Shown here piece by piece: positions 32,328 through 43,579 of a DNA stretch of 64,000 nt (position 1 is its first letter; the number at the start of each line of letters is the position of its first letter). The notes under the pieces are model-generated. The model had not been told where the DNA came from, searched no databases, and worked only from the letters and a program-made list of their open reading frames with translations. Origin of the DNA: Exobasidium rhododendri (Eukaryota; Basidiomycota; Exobasidiomycetes; Exobasidiales; Exobasidiaceae). The translations under genes and the position numbers were made by a program. Location: positions 1,860,001 to 1,924,000 of the forward strand of contig CP110630.1 of the NCBI GenBank assembly GCA_026210745.1, read 5' to 3'.

Positions 32328-35238
32328 ATGGCTGACTTCCCCGCTACAGAAAATGGCAAGATCAGCTTGAAGGGTCGAGTTGCCATTGTCACTGGAGCAG
32401 GCAATGGTATAGGACGAGCGTGAGTTCAAGTCGCAGTCCAGAGGAGCTGTCTGCTAAGGGAGATGTGCGTTAGGAGAAATTGACTCAAATCCGTTTACAC
32501 TCTCCTCCGCTCCCTGCCGCACCTCTCAGTTACGCTATGAGTCTAGCTTCGAGAGGTGCAAAGGTCGTCATCAATGATTTGGGTCCCTCAACTAAAGACA
32601 AGAATAGGAAAGCAGCAGAGGTGGTCGCTGAAGAGATCACAAAGGCTGGAGGGGAAGCTATCGCTAATCTTAACTCCAACTTGGAAGGGGACAAGATCAT
32701 CAAGCAGGCCATGGACAAGTGGGGTCGAGTCGATGTGAGTAATTGGTCGAAGGAGAGAGGATGAGCACGTCTCATACTTACTTGGGAATATCTCCCCCTT
32801 GCTAGATCCTTATCAACAACGCTGGTATCTTGCGTGATAAATCCTTCAAGTCTATGTCTGATCAAGAGTGGGATGCGATCACAGCAGTCCACATCACTGG
32901 CTCCTACATGTGTGCTCACGCCGCTTGGCCTATCATGAGAAAGCAAAAGTATGGACGAATCATCAATATCGCATCAGCTGCTGGAATTTACGGCAACTTT
33001 GGACAGGCAAACTACAGCGCAGCCAAGCTTTCCATGGTCGCGTTCAGTAAGACACTCGCGGTAGAAGGTGCAAAGTATAACATTTTTGCCAACACGATTG
33101 CACCGGTTGCTGCCTCTCAAATGTTGGAGACAATCATGCCCAAAGAAACGCTGGATCAATTGAAGCCTGAATTTGTGGCGCCTTTGGCTACCTATCTCTG
33201 CTCGGCAAGCAATGAAGACGTCAATGGGCAGCTCTTTGAGTCGGGAGCGGGCTTTATGGCTGCGTTGCGACGTCAACGGAGCAAAGGAGTCTGTTTCAAA
33301 ACCGACGAAACCTTCACTCCCGCAGCTGTTCGCGAGAGAGTCGAGGAAATCTTGGACTACGACGAAGATGCCGAATTTCCAGACAAGGTTACCGATGCCA
33401 ACTACACGGAACTTCTTGAGAGAGCAAAAGCAGCGAAACCGAATGAGCAAGGTGACAGTCCCATCAAGTTCGACGGTCAAACGGTTCTTATCACCGGCGC
33501 AGGAGCTGGTCTCGGAAGGGCCTACGCTCTCATGTTTGGTAAGCTAGGCGCCAATGTGGTGGTGAATGACTTCTCAGAAAAGGCGGCAAACGCAGTGGTA
33601 GATGAAGTAAAGAAAGCGGGAGGTAAAGCAGCGCCAGCCGTGGGGAGCGTTGAAGATGGTGACAAAGTTGTGCAAGCTGCTGTGGACGCCTTTGGTGGAT
33701 TGCACGTGGTTGTCAATAATGCTGGAATCCTTCGTGACAAGTCTTTCGCCAGTCTGGAGGACAAGGACTGGCATGCTGTAGTGAATATTCACCTGCGAGG
33801 TACTTACAAGGTATGCAAAGCTGCCTGGCCGATCTTCCTGAAACAAAAGTATGGAAGGATCATCAACACAACGTCGGCCGTTGGCATCTATGGTAACTTT
33901 GGACAAACGAATTACTCTACTGCCAAAGCAGGTATCCTAGGTCTGACTCAAACACTGGCCATTGAGGGGCAAAAGAACAACATCTTGTGTAACACCATCG
34001 CACCAAACGCTGGAACGGCCATGACCTCCACCATCTGGCCACAAGAGATGGTCGACGCTTTTAAACCGGAGTTCATTGCGCCTGCCGTTGGTTATTTGGC
34101 CAGTGAAGCAAACACAGAGCATACCAAGTTACTCTGGGAAGTGTCGGGAGGTTGGATTGCTGCCGTTCGATGGCAAAGATCGGCTGGCCATGCCTTCAGT
34201 CATGGTAAGGAGTTGACACCAGAACAGGTAGGCAAGAAGATGAACAAGATTCGAGATTTCGACCCAGAAACGTCTGCTTTCCCAGCCAACAATCAAGAAG
34301 CAATGATGGACATTATGGCAAACATCGGACAAGATTCGTCAGACGATGACGAAGAGGAAAGCAGTGGCGACGGCGAAGACTACGCTGATCCGGAAGACTC
34401 TGATTTAGTCAAGGAAGCAAAGAAGCAGCAACATGATCCGCAAGATTACGAATATCAAGAGAAGGATATCATTCTTTACAATTTGGGTGTTGGAGCTTCT
34501 GCAAAAGAGCTCAATTACGTGTATGAGGGGGCAGACGAGTTCCAGGCCATTCCTACTTTTGGTGTAGTACCCATGTTCAGCGTCATGAGCACCTTCCCAC
34601 TCGACTTCTTGCCTGATTTCAACCCTGCCAAGTTACTGCACGGTGAGCAAAGCCTCAAGATCATCAAGCCGATTGCTACAAGTGGAACGTTGACATCGAA
34701 GGTGAAGCTAATCGAGTGTTTGGACAAAGGTAAGGCGGCCAGCGTTGTCCTGAAGACGATCACAAGTGACAGCAAAGGTGAAGCGCTGTTTGAAAACGTC
34801 TCTACTCTGTTCATTCGAGGAAGTGGTGGATTTGGAGGCAAGAAATCAACTAGTCGACAAGACGAAACAACAGCCGCCAACAAGCCACCAAGCAAGGAAC
34901 CTGACGCAATCTTGAAGCAAAAGACAACCGTCGATCAAGCAGCCCTTTATCGATTGTCCGGTGACTACAATCCTCTACACGTCGACCCACAATTTGCCAA
35001 GATGGGTGGGTTTGATCAGCCAATCTTGCACGGTCTTTGCTCGTACGGTGTGACGGGAAGACTCCTGCTGCAGAAGTTTGGTCCTTACAACACTATCAAG
35101 GCAAGATTTGCAGGCACAGTCATTCCAGGTGAAGAAATCACTGTCAAAGCGTGGAAGGTGGAAGACAAGAAAGTCGTCTTTGAAAGCTACGTCGGTGATC
35201 GACTTGTCTTGAGTGCAGCAGCTATCACACTTGTCTAA
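32328..35238 (+). CDS. FOX2: Peroxisomal multifunctional beta-oxidation enzyme (Fox2/MFE-2)
   Basis: Three exons (32328-32419, 32530-32734, 32806-35238) join to 909 residues. Two tandem short-chain dehydrogenase domains are plain: the first has TGAGNGIGRAYA, NNAG and YSAAK; the second has TGAGAGLGRAYA, NNAG and YSTAK. The C-terminal MaoC-like hydratase-2 domain has YRLSGDYNPLHVDPQFA and GLCSYGVTGRLLL. The protein hydrates trans-2-enoyl-CoA to (3R)-hydroxyacyl-CoA and oxidises it to 3-ketoacyl-CoA. An acidic linker (DDDEEESSGDGEDYAD) precedes the hydratase domain. The end is ITLV, not a recognised peroxisomal PTS1, and no PTS2 is seen in the N-terminus; fungal homologues normally carry a PTS1. 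Functionally it could use acyl-CoAs made by Fat1, but the genes are 25 kb apart. Confidence 0.95.
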
Positions 35239-35587
35239 TCGGGAGAGAGAGAGAGAGAGACACTGCAGAGTGAAGATGCGCCTTACATTTCTTGTTTATA
35301 TTAGCGTTGTACATGTTGCCTCGAGGCTCTTTAATGAGAGATCAGAAAATATGCATAGCGCGAGGGTGTTCTGACCGGGACCGTGGAGCCATTCTCTCGG
35401 AATGAGCGTCGCGAGACTGTATGCGTAGAGTCTGTTCTAGTGATTATTTGTGCGAAGGACAGACGGCATTGGGAAGGGGGAAGAGGCTGGAATGAGGTGG
35501 GTATTGACTGTAGTATGCTAGCGCGGGAACTTATGAGCGTCTTTCCCAACGCTTGTGAGACGGTTCAGGACGGATTAATTTCAAGGA
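35239..35587. other. Convergent 3' flank
   Basis: 349 bp between Fox2 and the first seven-transmembrane gene; a GA run at about 35245-35261. Nothing else seen. Confidence 0.5.
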
Positions 35588-36948
35588 TCACCTTGTCTTG
35601 CTGGCATCAGGACTGTTGAGGTCGACGACGGTAGAAGCAGAGCGTGGTGCTTGGTAGTGATGAGTCACAGCATTCCCTTCGTGTTGATAGCCTGTGGCTT
35701 GAAGTGCGTCGAAGTTTCTGGTCGTCGTGCTGGTGAGGTACAGTTCGCCGATCAAGGGTACCTTCCTAGAGGCCGTGCAATCGTCCGACACTTCATGACA
35801 AGTGATAGACGACCAAGAGGCAGCCCATAGTGAGCCTACGACCGAGACATTGATCAAAGTAGTGACGTATTGCTTTGGAGATGATTTGCAGCATGAGGAG
35901 CGTCTGGCAACGATTGTCAGACTATCATACCCCTTACTTACCTTGACTATCTCTTCATCATCGTTATGGTACTTGGTCGTGATGACGCATAGAATAGCGA
36001 GCGGACAAGTCGGTAGATAGGTCATAAAGATAGCATTCTGATGCCATAGTTCGAAGAGGAGCGAAGGTTAGTGACATTACCTTGTATTCGTTTCAAAGTC
36101 ACTCGTCGCACTATTCTCTCTCACAACAAAGAAACGTAGATACTTTTTCCTTGAGTATCCTCTCTTCATACTCCTTTGAAAGTCTTTCAGTACCTTGTAT
36201 GCCAGAAAGCAAGAGGCAAAAAAGCAAAACGCCGCCTGCAGAGAGTAGTCGATGATCGCTGCATTCTTGTACTTGTCGTAATTTGCCGTATCGACACTGG
36301 CATCAAAGCCTGTGAGAACGGTGGCATCCTTCCAGATCTTGCTCGCTTGAATGGCGACCAGAAGGACAAGAAGGAGTCGCGGAGCCAGCAGGATGCTCGG
36401 TGGTAGAAGTCGATACCATGTGTCGATTGGTGAGTATGCCTTACTCGGATAGAAGCTGACAATCTTGAAGAAGACGGCAAAATCAGCTAGCAAGGGTACA
36501 CAGTGCTCTAAGACGAGCGACAAAATGTGGTCTGGGAGAAGGTAGAATAGCAGCACTTCATTTGGCGACAATCTCTGAAAGGACCGTTTGAGATTTCGCA
36601 GGACAGCCTGCTCTCTTTGTACTTACATCGTCCCTCTCTGCCATGGTTAGCATTGTCCTGCGGCATCATCAACAGTATGTCATACTCCCAAAACGCCTGC
36701 AATTGCGTCAGGATAGTGGTCACGATTGCCAGCTGAAAAGCGAGAAATTGAAAAACGAAGATGGCTCCGCGACGCTGCTTTTTCGTCGAGAGGAGGACAA
36801 GACTGATGAACAGCGTCACCAAGATACCCAGCCATACGCTTGCACAACGTAGCATTTCCAGACTTCCTTTGATGGCTTCCTCTTGAAGATCGCTGACGTG
36901 GAATGTGTCATCGGTGGCGTTGTAGAGGGAAGCGGGATGTAAACTCAT
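35588..36948 (-). CDS. Seven-transmembrane receptor-like protein, copy 1 of 3
   Basis: Four exons (36948-36627, 36531-36125, 36037-35942, 35872-35588) join in frame to 369 residues. Seven hydrophobic segments are visible: ASVWLGILVTLFISLVLL, AIFVFQFLAFQLAIV, VPLLADFAVFFKIVSF, PPSILLAPRLLLVLLVAI, DYSLQAAFCFFASCFLAY, NAIFMTYLPTCPLAILCV and LINVSVVGSLWAASWSSI. A short N-terminus has an N-glycosylation site (NAT), the third intracellular loop is basic (SRKKYLRFF), and the C-terminal tail is hydrophilic. Exon joins were chosen by phase and by alignment with the two paralogues; a downstream acceptor before HILSL was needed for intron 1. Topology suggests a G-protein-coupled receptor, with pattern resemblance to Ste2-type class D receptors in TM1-2 and TM6-7 (weak, by eye). 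Ligand unknown. Confidence 0.75.
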
Positions 36949-37388
36949 AAGGACGATGTGAGAAAAAAAGCGAGGTGGACGGCACGATAACTGACTGCGT
37001 GTGTATGATGCATATGCAGATGCTTTATAGATGCCATTGTGTTCAAATTACGGATTTCTACAATAAGGGCAAGTCGAAAGACGAAAGGCGGTTACGGAGC
37101 CGCTCGTGAACAGGATATTGACGAGGTATGAAATTGCAGCTCCGAATACATTGCAAGGAGAGCCGTCTGTGTACTTTGAGGAAGCACGGACGCGGGCAAA
37201 AAGGCGGCATCGACGAAGTCACACCTCACTAGTCCTCCTTCTTCCCTCCCTCCTTATTATTATTACGAGCGAGCAAGCAAGATGCAGTGATGCTGTCCAT
37301 GAAATAGCGTGTTTGTGTCTTTAATCAGGTAAAGGGACAATAATTCACCTAATGGGGAAAAGGTGCCAAGGCGTGCGCCATCTTGACC
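36949..37388. other. Intergenic between tandem receptor-like genes 1 and 2
   Basis: 440 bp. Promoter region of copy 1 and 3' flank of copy 2. No repeats shared with the next spacer were noticed. Confidence 0.5.
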
Positions 37389-38844
37389 CTACTCTTGGCC
37401 ATGCCTTGGAGGCTGCACAGGAGTCGTGATGGTGATTGAGCTGGAGCTATCGAGCGGGCTGCTCTCTTTGTCAGCTGGTCGATTGATGGAATGGTCCAGT
37501 TGGTAGACACTGTAGTTAATCATGGGGATGCTTTCGTTCCTGTTTCCGTCAGTGGCATCATTCTCGACGATGGACCCCGTCAAAGTCGTTCCGAAATCCT
37601 TTGTTTCGTAGAGCTGGTGGACGAGCGGTAGGTCGGGGCCAATCTTGTAGTCATTCTCCAGCCTACTCCCCCGAATCGTCGACCAGGACGTAGCAAGGAG
37701 GGAGAAGACCACTGATGTGTTCACCAGCGCAGCGGCCGTGGTCTACATGAGGAAAGGAAATGGAGGAAAGGAAATCGAGGAAGATCAGCTAGCGTTTCTT
37801 GAAAGCAGTGCACCACCTCATGGAGATGCGTTACCCTAAATTGATTCGCATTGTCCTCGTTGCCGTTCACAAGGACGGCGCAAGCGATTGACAAGGCTAG
37901 AGGTGGGAGAAAAGTCATAAATGTTGCTTCCTGTACGATGATACGGGGATAGATGTCAGCGTACTTGTAATAACATGAGCGATGCGCTCATTCACAGTCT
38001 CGACTGACCATGAAGAAGCGCAACTTTTTCTTGATTGTCTTCGCTGCCATCTGCTTCAAGTTGGCATAGAAGTCGATGGTCTTGTATAGGAGAGCACAAG
38101 AGGCTAAGAAACAGAAGGCCGCCTGAAGACTGAAATCTAATGTTGCAAGGATGACAAAATCTGCCATCGTTGAGCGCAGCATGTACTGGAGCAGGAGGCC
38201 ATCGCGTAGAGAGGTCTGATTGTACAGATCGTAGGCGACGTAGGTGGAGTAGCTTGCAATGACTACTCGAGGGACGAGCAGCAGTATCGGCGGAGCAAGT
38301 CGAGCAATGCGTGCTCTTCTCGAGTAAATGTTAGAGGGGTAGAAACTCAGCACTTTAAATAATAGTGCAAGGTCGGCGATGAGAGGGATGAAGTGCTCTA
38401 ATGCGAGGGTGGTGACTTGCACTGGAAAGGTCGGAAGAAAAGAGGGGCGGCATATTTGCATCAAGAGGATTGCTTTTAGATTGCTTACCGACTTTATTTC
38501 TCCCTCGCCTTCCCTGCCAACTCACCTGCATTCTCTCTGTCAAAGTCTTGTATCTCCCCAGGCCTGTTAAACTTCGAGTCGAACTTCCACCTAGCTCGGA
38601 ATTGGACCAGCGAATTGTATATGCAAGCGAGCACAAAAATGGAGCACTGTATGACAAAGATCGGGCCTTTTCTCTGATGAGCTGTTGATTGTAGTACGAG
38701 TGCAATTCCTAGTGTCACCAGGACCCCGATCCAAAGATTTGCAACCGCTATCCGCTCCATTGCTGTTCGGAGCGATGTTGTGTCACTCGCTTCGAGATGA
38801 AAGCTTCTGTCGTAAGTATCGTAGATGGAAACTGCGTCTGCCAT
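37389..38844 (-). CDS. Seven-transmembrane receptor-like protein, copy 2 of 3
   Basis: Four exons (38844-38526, 38421-38009, 37930-37835, 37742-37389) join to 393 residues. The start MADAVSIYDTYDRSFHLEAS aligns with those of the other copies. Conserved blocks are QRKGPIFVIQCSIFVLA (TM2), LALEHFIPLIADLALLFKVL (TM3), DFSLQAAFCFLASCALLYKT (TM5), KKLRFFM, then EATFMTFLPPLALSIA (TM6) and LVNTSVVFSLLATSWSTIRG (TM7). The exon coding TM6 has exactly 32 codons, as in both neighbours. The C-terminal tail is acidic and probably cytoplasmic. Identity to copies 1 and 3 is moderate, so the duplication is old. Same possible role as copy 1; no ligand can be named. Confidence 0.75.
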
Positions 38845-39589
38845 GGTAAGGAGCGTGTGTGTATAGCTGCTGAATTGGGACAATGCAAAGGTGAACGTGA
38901 AGAAACAAAAGAGAAGAGAAGCATCGAGGTGATAGTGCGGTGTGAGCCGTGGAGGATGGAATGGATATGAAAGGAGGGTCTTACTTACTCCTTTTCGTTA
39001 AGCCTTCTCTTTTCTCGTTTGTTGGTTTGTTGGGCAGGTAGTAAGTCTGCCTCATTCGTGCAACACTCCTTCACTAGAAATACGCCCTCCGTCTTTAAAG
39101 ACCGAGGAGGAGAGTGGCGGACTCTGCTTGCAAGATTTACGGCAACTTAAAAGATCTAAAGGCAGGTGTATCGGATTGTATATCGAGGAACCGGTACAAC
39201 AGTGATACGTTGTGAAGGGAAATGGACAAAGAGGCCGCTTTGTATTAGCAGTCAAGGGACGAGTGGCGGATTGCTGGCACCGGAGTTCCAAAAGAGCCAG
39301 GAACACCAGGAGATACTATAGAGAAGTCAGAGCAAGACGCTGGCCTTGTCGCTGGGAGATTGAGGCGGTACGCATTGTCGAAAGGTGGGTCAGGGAGAGG
39401 TTGAACATCCAATATGAGACACAGGCAGGACAGACCTCGTCAAACTATCCGCGCTCTAGTGCTTGTGTCGGATACTAGACTGCATAGAGCAATGACCGTC
39501 TCGGGGTGTCCTTTGTCGTCGATTTGTATCATGCTGGGTCCCCAGAATTGTTTCAATCGTCGTCTAGCATGTCAATGAGTGCGACATTC
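38845..39589. other. Intergenic between tandem receptor-like genes 2 and 3
   Basis: 745 bp with no credible exon. A plus-strand frame at 39212-39478 is Arg-rich and featureless and was not accepted. Promoter of copy 2 and 3' flank of copy 3. Confidence 0.5.
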
Positions 39590-40816
39590 TTACAAGTGTC
39601 GTGTTTCTTTGTTCACCTCTTCGTTCGTGGCGTCCTTCATTTCGAGCTCCATTGCCTTTGAAAAGGGATGTAGAGGTAGATCGTGAGATCTCTGCTCTCC
39701 TTCTTGTGATCTTTGAAAAATCTGCGAGATGAGAGCATGCTTTGGCATGCTTGGTTTTATGCCACTCTCTATGCTTCGGCTACGAATCGACGACCAGGAT
39801 GTAGCCAGAAGCGAAAAAATGACGGAAACATTAACGAGAGAAGCAGCGGTGAGCTTAAAATAGAGAGATGGTGTGAGTGTCATCGGTGTAGAAGGGTGAC
39901 TGTGAGTGTGCTTGGTGACTTACACGGAAATCAGCGAGCTCTGGTGAAGGTCCTCTCAGAACGATGTTGCAGCTAATCGAAAGGGCAAAAGGAGGAAGGA
40001 AGGTCATGAAGATGGCTTCCTGTGACGTGCATTCAAACCCAGGCCATCTCTTCTCCAGCTGTGATCAGATTTTCTCGATGCACTCACTATGAAGAAACGC
40101 AGTCTCTTCCGGATCGCTCGTGATCCCAATTGCTTTAAGTTTCTATGGAATTTGGTCGTCTTGTAGAGGAGTGCGCATGTAGCATAGAGACAGAACGTCG
40201 TTTGGAAAGAGTAGTTCAAGATCGCAATGAGATTGAAGTACGTCAACAAATTGGGATCGAGACCTTGCCTGACTTGCCCTCTAGTCTGACTTGTAGTCGT
40301 GTATATCTGATGACCAATCTTGGTCAAGTAGCTGACGAGAACAAAACGAGGAAGTAGCAGGAGAATGGGAGGAGCCAATCGAAAGGTGCGTGCTTTGATC
40401 GAGTAAAGGCTGGACGGGTAAAAGCTGAGAATCTTGAACACCAAAGGAATATCTGCCAGAAGTGGCACCCAATGTTCTAGCGAAAGGCAGGCGACCTGTA
40501 TTCGGTTCTCTCGTCTAAAGTTGTATGCGTTCCCTGGCATCGAGAAAACAGCGGCGTGCTGCCAAAAACCGCGTAGCTGAATCAGGGCATTGTATGCCAT
40601 GGCAAGAGCGAATGAAACACACTGAATGATGAATATGACCCCTCTTCTTTGTTGAGCTGTTGAGAGAAGAACAAGGGCAATTGCGAGAGTGAATTGGATT
40701 CCGAGCCAGAGATTTGCAGTGGCGATCTTAGCCAAAGACAGTCGAAGAGTGACCTCGTCAAATCTTTGTATGTGGAATGTTTGGTCGCTTGTATTAAAGA
40801 GTGAGGACGATGACAT
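39590..40816 (-). CDS. Seven-transmembrane receptor-like protein, copy 3 of 3
   Basis: Three exons (40816-40088, 40019-39924, 39853-39590) join to 362 residues. The start MSSSSLFNTSDQTFHIQRF matches the paralogues; an upstream in-frame ATG at 40873 would only add a low-complexity leader. The first exon spans the region split by intron 1 in copies 1 and 2. Seven hydrophobic segments are present, with QQRRGVIFIIQCVSFALA (TM2), LEHWVPLLADIPLVFKILSF (TM3), NYSFQTTFCLYATCALLY (TM5), IRKRLRFFI, EAIFMTFLPPFALSIS (TM6) and LVNVSVIFSLLATSWSSI (TM7). The TM6 exon again has 32 codons. A donor-like sequence at the stop (ACTTGTAAGA) leaves open a further 3' exon. Probable receptor; function unproven. Confidence 0.75.
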
Positions 40817-41278
40817 GATGGCGTTGATGGTTGTAGTAGAGCCTGCAGGCCGTTGTAGACGGGGCGACAACATTGATCGAGGAAAGCGGAGTGAGAAAAG
40901 TGAAAAGGAAAAAGAACGAGGAGAAAGAGAGGAAGAGGGAGAAGAAGAAGAAGAAGGCACCGCCGTCTCGGACGTTCAAATGGACATATCAAAACATGCT
41001 CCGATAGTGAAAGGTGAATTGGGCAAGGCGACTCCGCCAGGGCCCCTTTCTTCCTCTTGCCTTTCCCTCCCTCCGACGCACCTCCTTGAAGCAGGATAGA
41101 AAGTTTGACTCCTTACTCCCACTTTCGGGTCAAGTCTGCCTTTCGAGCAGGCTATACAAATCCGCTCGCTAAGGATAGCAATATATTGTTGGACGTAATT
41201 TTAAGCCCTTTTGTCTGCTAGGTCCCTTTCCGTCTTAGCTGTACATCATGTGTTGCTTCCGGATCGTTGTCGCGGTGA
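40817..41278. other. Intergenic, promoter of receptor-like copy 3
   Basis: 462 bp with a purine-rich GAA/GAG stretch (40881-40955) just upstream of the start. No exon recognised. Confidence 0.5.
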
Positions 41279-43263
41279 TTACAGCTCCTTCTTGAGACTG
41301 CCAAGATGACCTTGCACCTTTCCATGCGCCGCCGTCCCCGCCTCTCTAGCTTCCTTCTCTACCACATCAACGTCCATGACGACCGGATTCCCATGCGAGG
41401 CTGGATCACCATTTTTCACCATCTTTCCTGCCCGCTCGTTTTTCTTCTTTTGCGCAACGCCGGAAGCTTGATCCAACGCCTTTCCTAGTCCAGCTCGAAA
41501 TGTGATGATTGACACTAGGACGGCAAAGACACCGTAATAGTAAAGCGTGCGCCAGCCTTGCAAGCTCTTGCCGACATCGAGCAGTATGAAAGGGATCACA
41601 GCAAAATTGACAGTCAACTGAACAGCGATGATAGACAGTAGACTGTAGAGAAGCTGACTCGTTGTGTAATTGGACAACGTCTTGAAGGAGGGATTCGGCG
41701 ATCGGGTGTTCTCGAAAACGACAGGTCGGAAATGAGAGCGAAACGTGCGACCGACGGATTGAAACAGACCGCCCAACACAAAAGTCACTGTCTCACTCTC
41801 GCTTAAGATCAGCTGATGCATTCTCACACAACAACAGACCCTCCACTCACAGTAATAGCCCGGCGCGACACCATGCCAGAACGCACTGGTCATAAAGGTA
41901 AGCATGGTGCTCTTAAAGCCAGGTTTCTTTCCAGGTCGAGTGACTCGCTTGTAGACACAGTTGCGCAGCCAGACGTCTGAAGAGCGGCAAGGAAAGAGAG
42001 GAGTAGCGGCTTCAGATCTCTGAAGGCCTTGCATACCTGACGCTGGCAAGATGCAAAAACACTCACTTGTGTTCATGTTCCACGAGTCTAGCAGCTCTTT
42101 CCAATTGTTCGCAAATTCAATTCCACCAACCTTGATGTTCTTGCATCGATCCCATCGTCCTGGGCCATTGTAGGAGAGACCAGAGAGGATGCAAGCGCCC
42201 TGAATAATGCGAAGCTCGTGCAGGTGATTAGTGTGCGATCAGATGGAACACTGCCTTTCCACTCACATTAGTCAGGGTCCAGATTCCATAGTACTTTGTC
42301 CTTGCAGCAAACCCTGCCATCTGTGCATAGCCAATACGAGCCAATGGTCCGAGATTCTTGGCACTCTTCGGATCATCAATGGGCAGAACGAGAGCCGCAT
42401 AATCATAGCGAGGCGTGAGGAGACCCCAGGCAGCCATGTATGCTATTCCTGTCAAGAGCTCTAAAAGTGAAGCCTGCACTCTTCCCGACGGTGGCAAGGA
42501 TCCTGTAGAGCCGTATAGCGCTCCAGTCGACCAAGCACGATAGTCGTTGAATCTAGTCGAAGGACCAATGAGTATGCCTGGGAAGTAGAATCTGCCGAAT
42601 TCCAGAAAGAGCGAAGCATTGTGTGATGAGCTGGCTGATGTGTGAAATCCGACTATCTTGTAGCACACTCACGCATAGCCTAGGAATTCCAGCAAGGAAG
42701 GTTCATCAATAATCCTCGTCGTTCTTTGTTGTTCATCACAATCTGCCTCCTTTCTGTTCTTGCCATCATGAATACTCCAGGCATAGCTAGTAAGATTCAT
42801 GCAAAGCACCATCTGCATTGCTGTGATCTCAATCGTAGTCAAAGGGACGTTGCCGAATGCTCGAACCATGTGGTTGACAGTCAAATGGCCCATCTGTAAT
42901 GCAAAGACAATCCAGGGCATCCTCTTTTGCCCTATATTCTGGCGTGTGAGTGTGTACGTCAGGAGGCAATTGGCGAGCAGCTGCAAGTAGCTCCACTTTA
43001 GATCCATGATTCCATAGAGGTAGAAGGTTGTGACGCTGACATTGTATATGTGTTTTCCAGTAGTCGACAGGTACGGAAAGGGATATGCTAGTGGATAGGA
43101 GAGAAGGAAGAGAGAGAAGAGCTGGTACGATACAGTCTCCTTCTGTTCAATGGAGGGTCTTTGACGTTCGCAAGCTGACATTGCGCGCTCGCAGCCTCAC
43201 CTTGACGTAATCTACCGGAGTGGCCGTGGATTCTGCCAGCTTTGCAAAGGCATCGTTGAACAT
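41279..43263 (-). CDS. ALE1: MBOAT lysophospholipid acyltransferase (Ale1/LPCAT-like)
   Basis: Six exons (43263-43201, 43142-42673, 42591-42267, 42199-42067, 41976-41851, 41787-41279) join to 541 residues. The joins restore the family blocks GYAFYFPGILIGPSTRFNDY, GIEFANNWKELLDSWNMNT, WLRNCVYKRV and SAFWHGVAPGYYLTFVLGG. His365 in WHG is the MBOAT catalytic histidine. About ten hydrophobic segments make it a polytopic ER protein. Ale1-type enzymes reacylate lysophosphatidylcholine, -ethanolamine and related lipids with acyl-CoA in the Lands cycle. The lysine-rich end (KKNERAGKMVKNG, then LKKEL) is cytosolic in type. It may draw on acyl-CoA from Fat1-like synthetases, but the loci are not adjacent. 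Confidence 0.92.
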
Positions 43264-43579
43264 CGTCGTCCCAGCAGCAAAGTGGCAGAAGAAAGGGGCA
43301 CAGGGAAAGATCGGCTGTCTGACGTAGGGAAGCGGCTGGTAAGGAGGAAATGTGAATGTGCCAGTCAATTACTCCTGGACAATTCTTTCGATCTTTTCTT
43401 CTGCTTCGCTTGGTGTTGTTCGCAACGGAGCACGCGTATGTAGAGAGATGATTGTATTGCTGGGCAGAAAGCTTGGCCGACTGGTGTATGGATGACTAGA
43501 AATACAAAGGATGCTGAGGATGGTACACGGAGATACTCTTTCGTCTACTGCTGATTTAAGGTGGGCAGGAAGCATCTCG
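43264..43579. other. Intergenic, ALE1 promoter and cyclase gene 3' flank
   Basis: 316 bp. May hold a last tiny exon of the glutaminyl cyclase gene. Nothing else seen. Confidence 0.4.
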
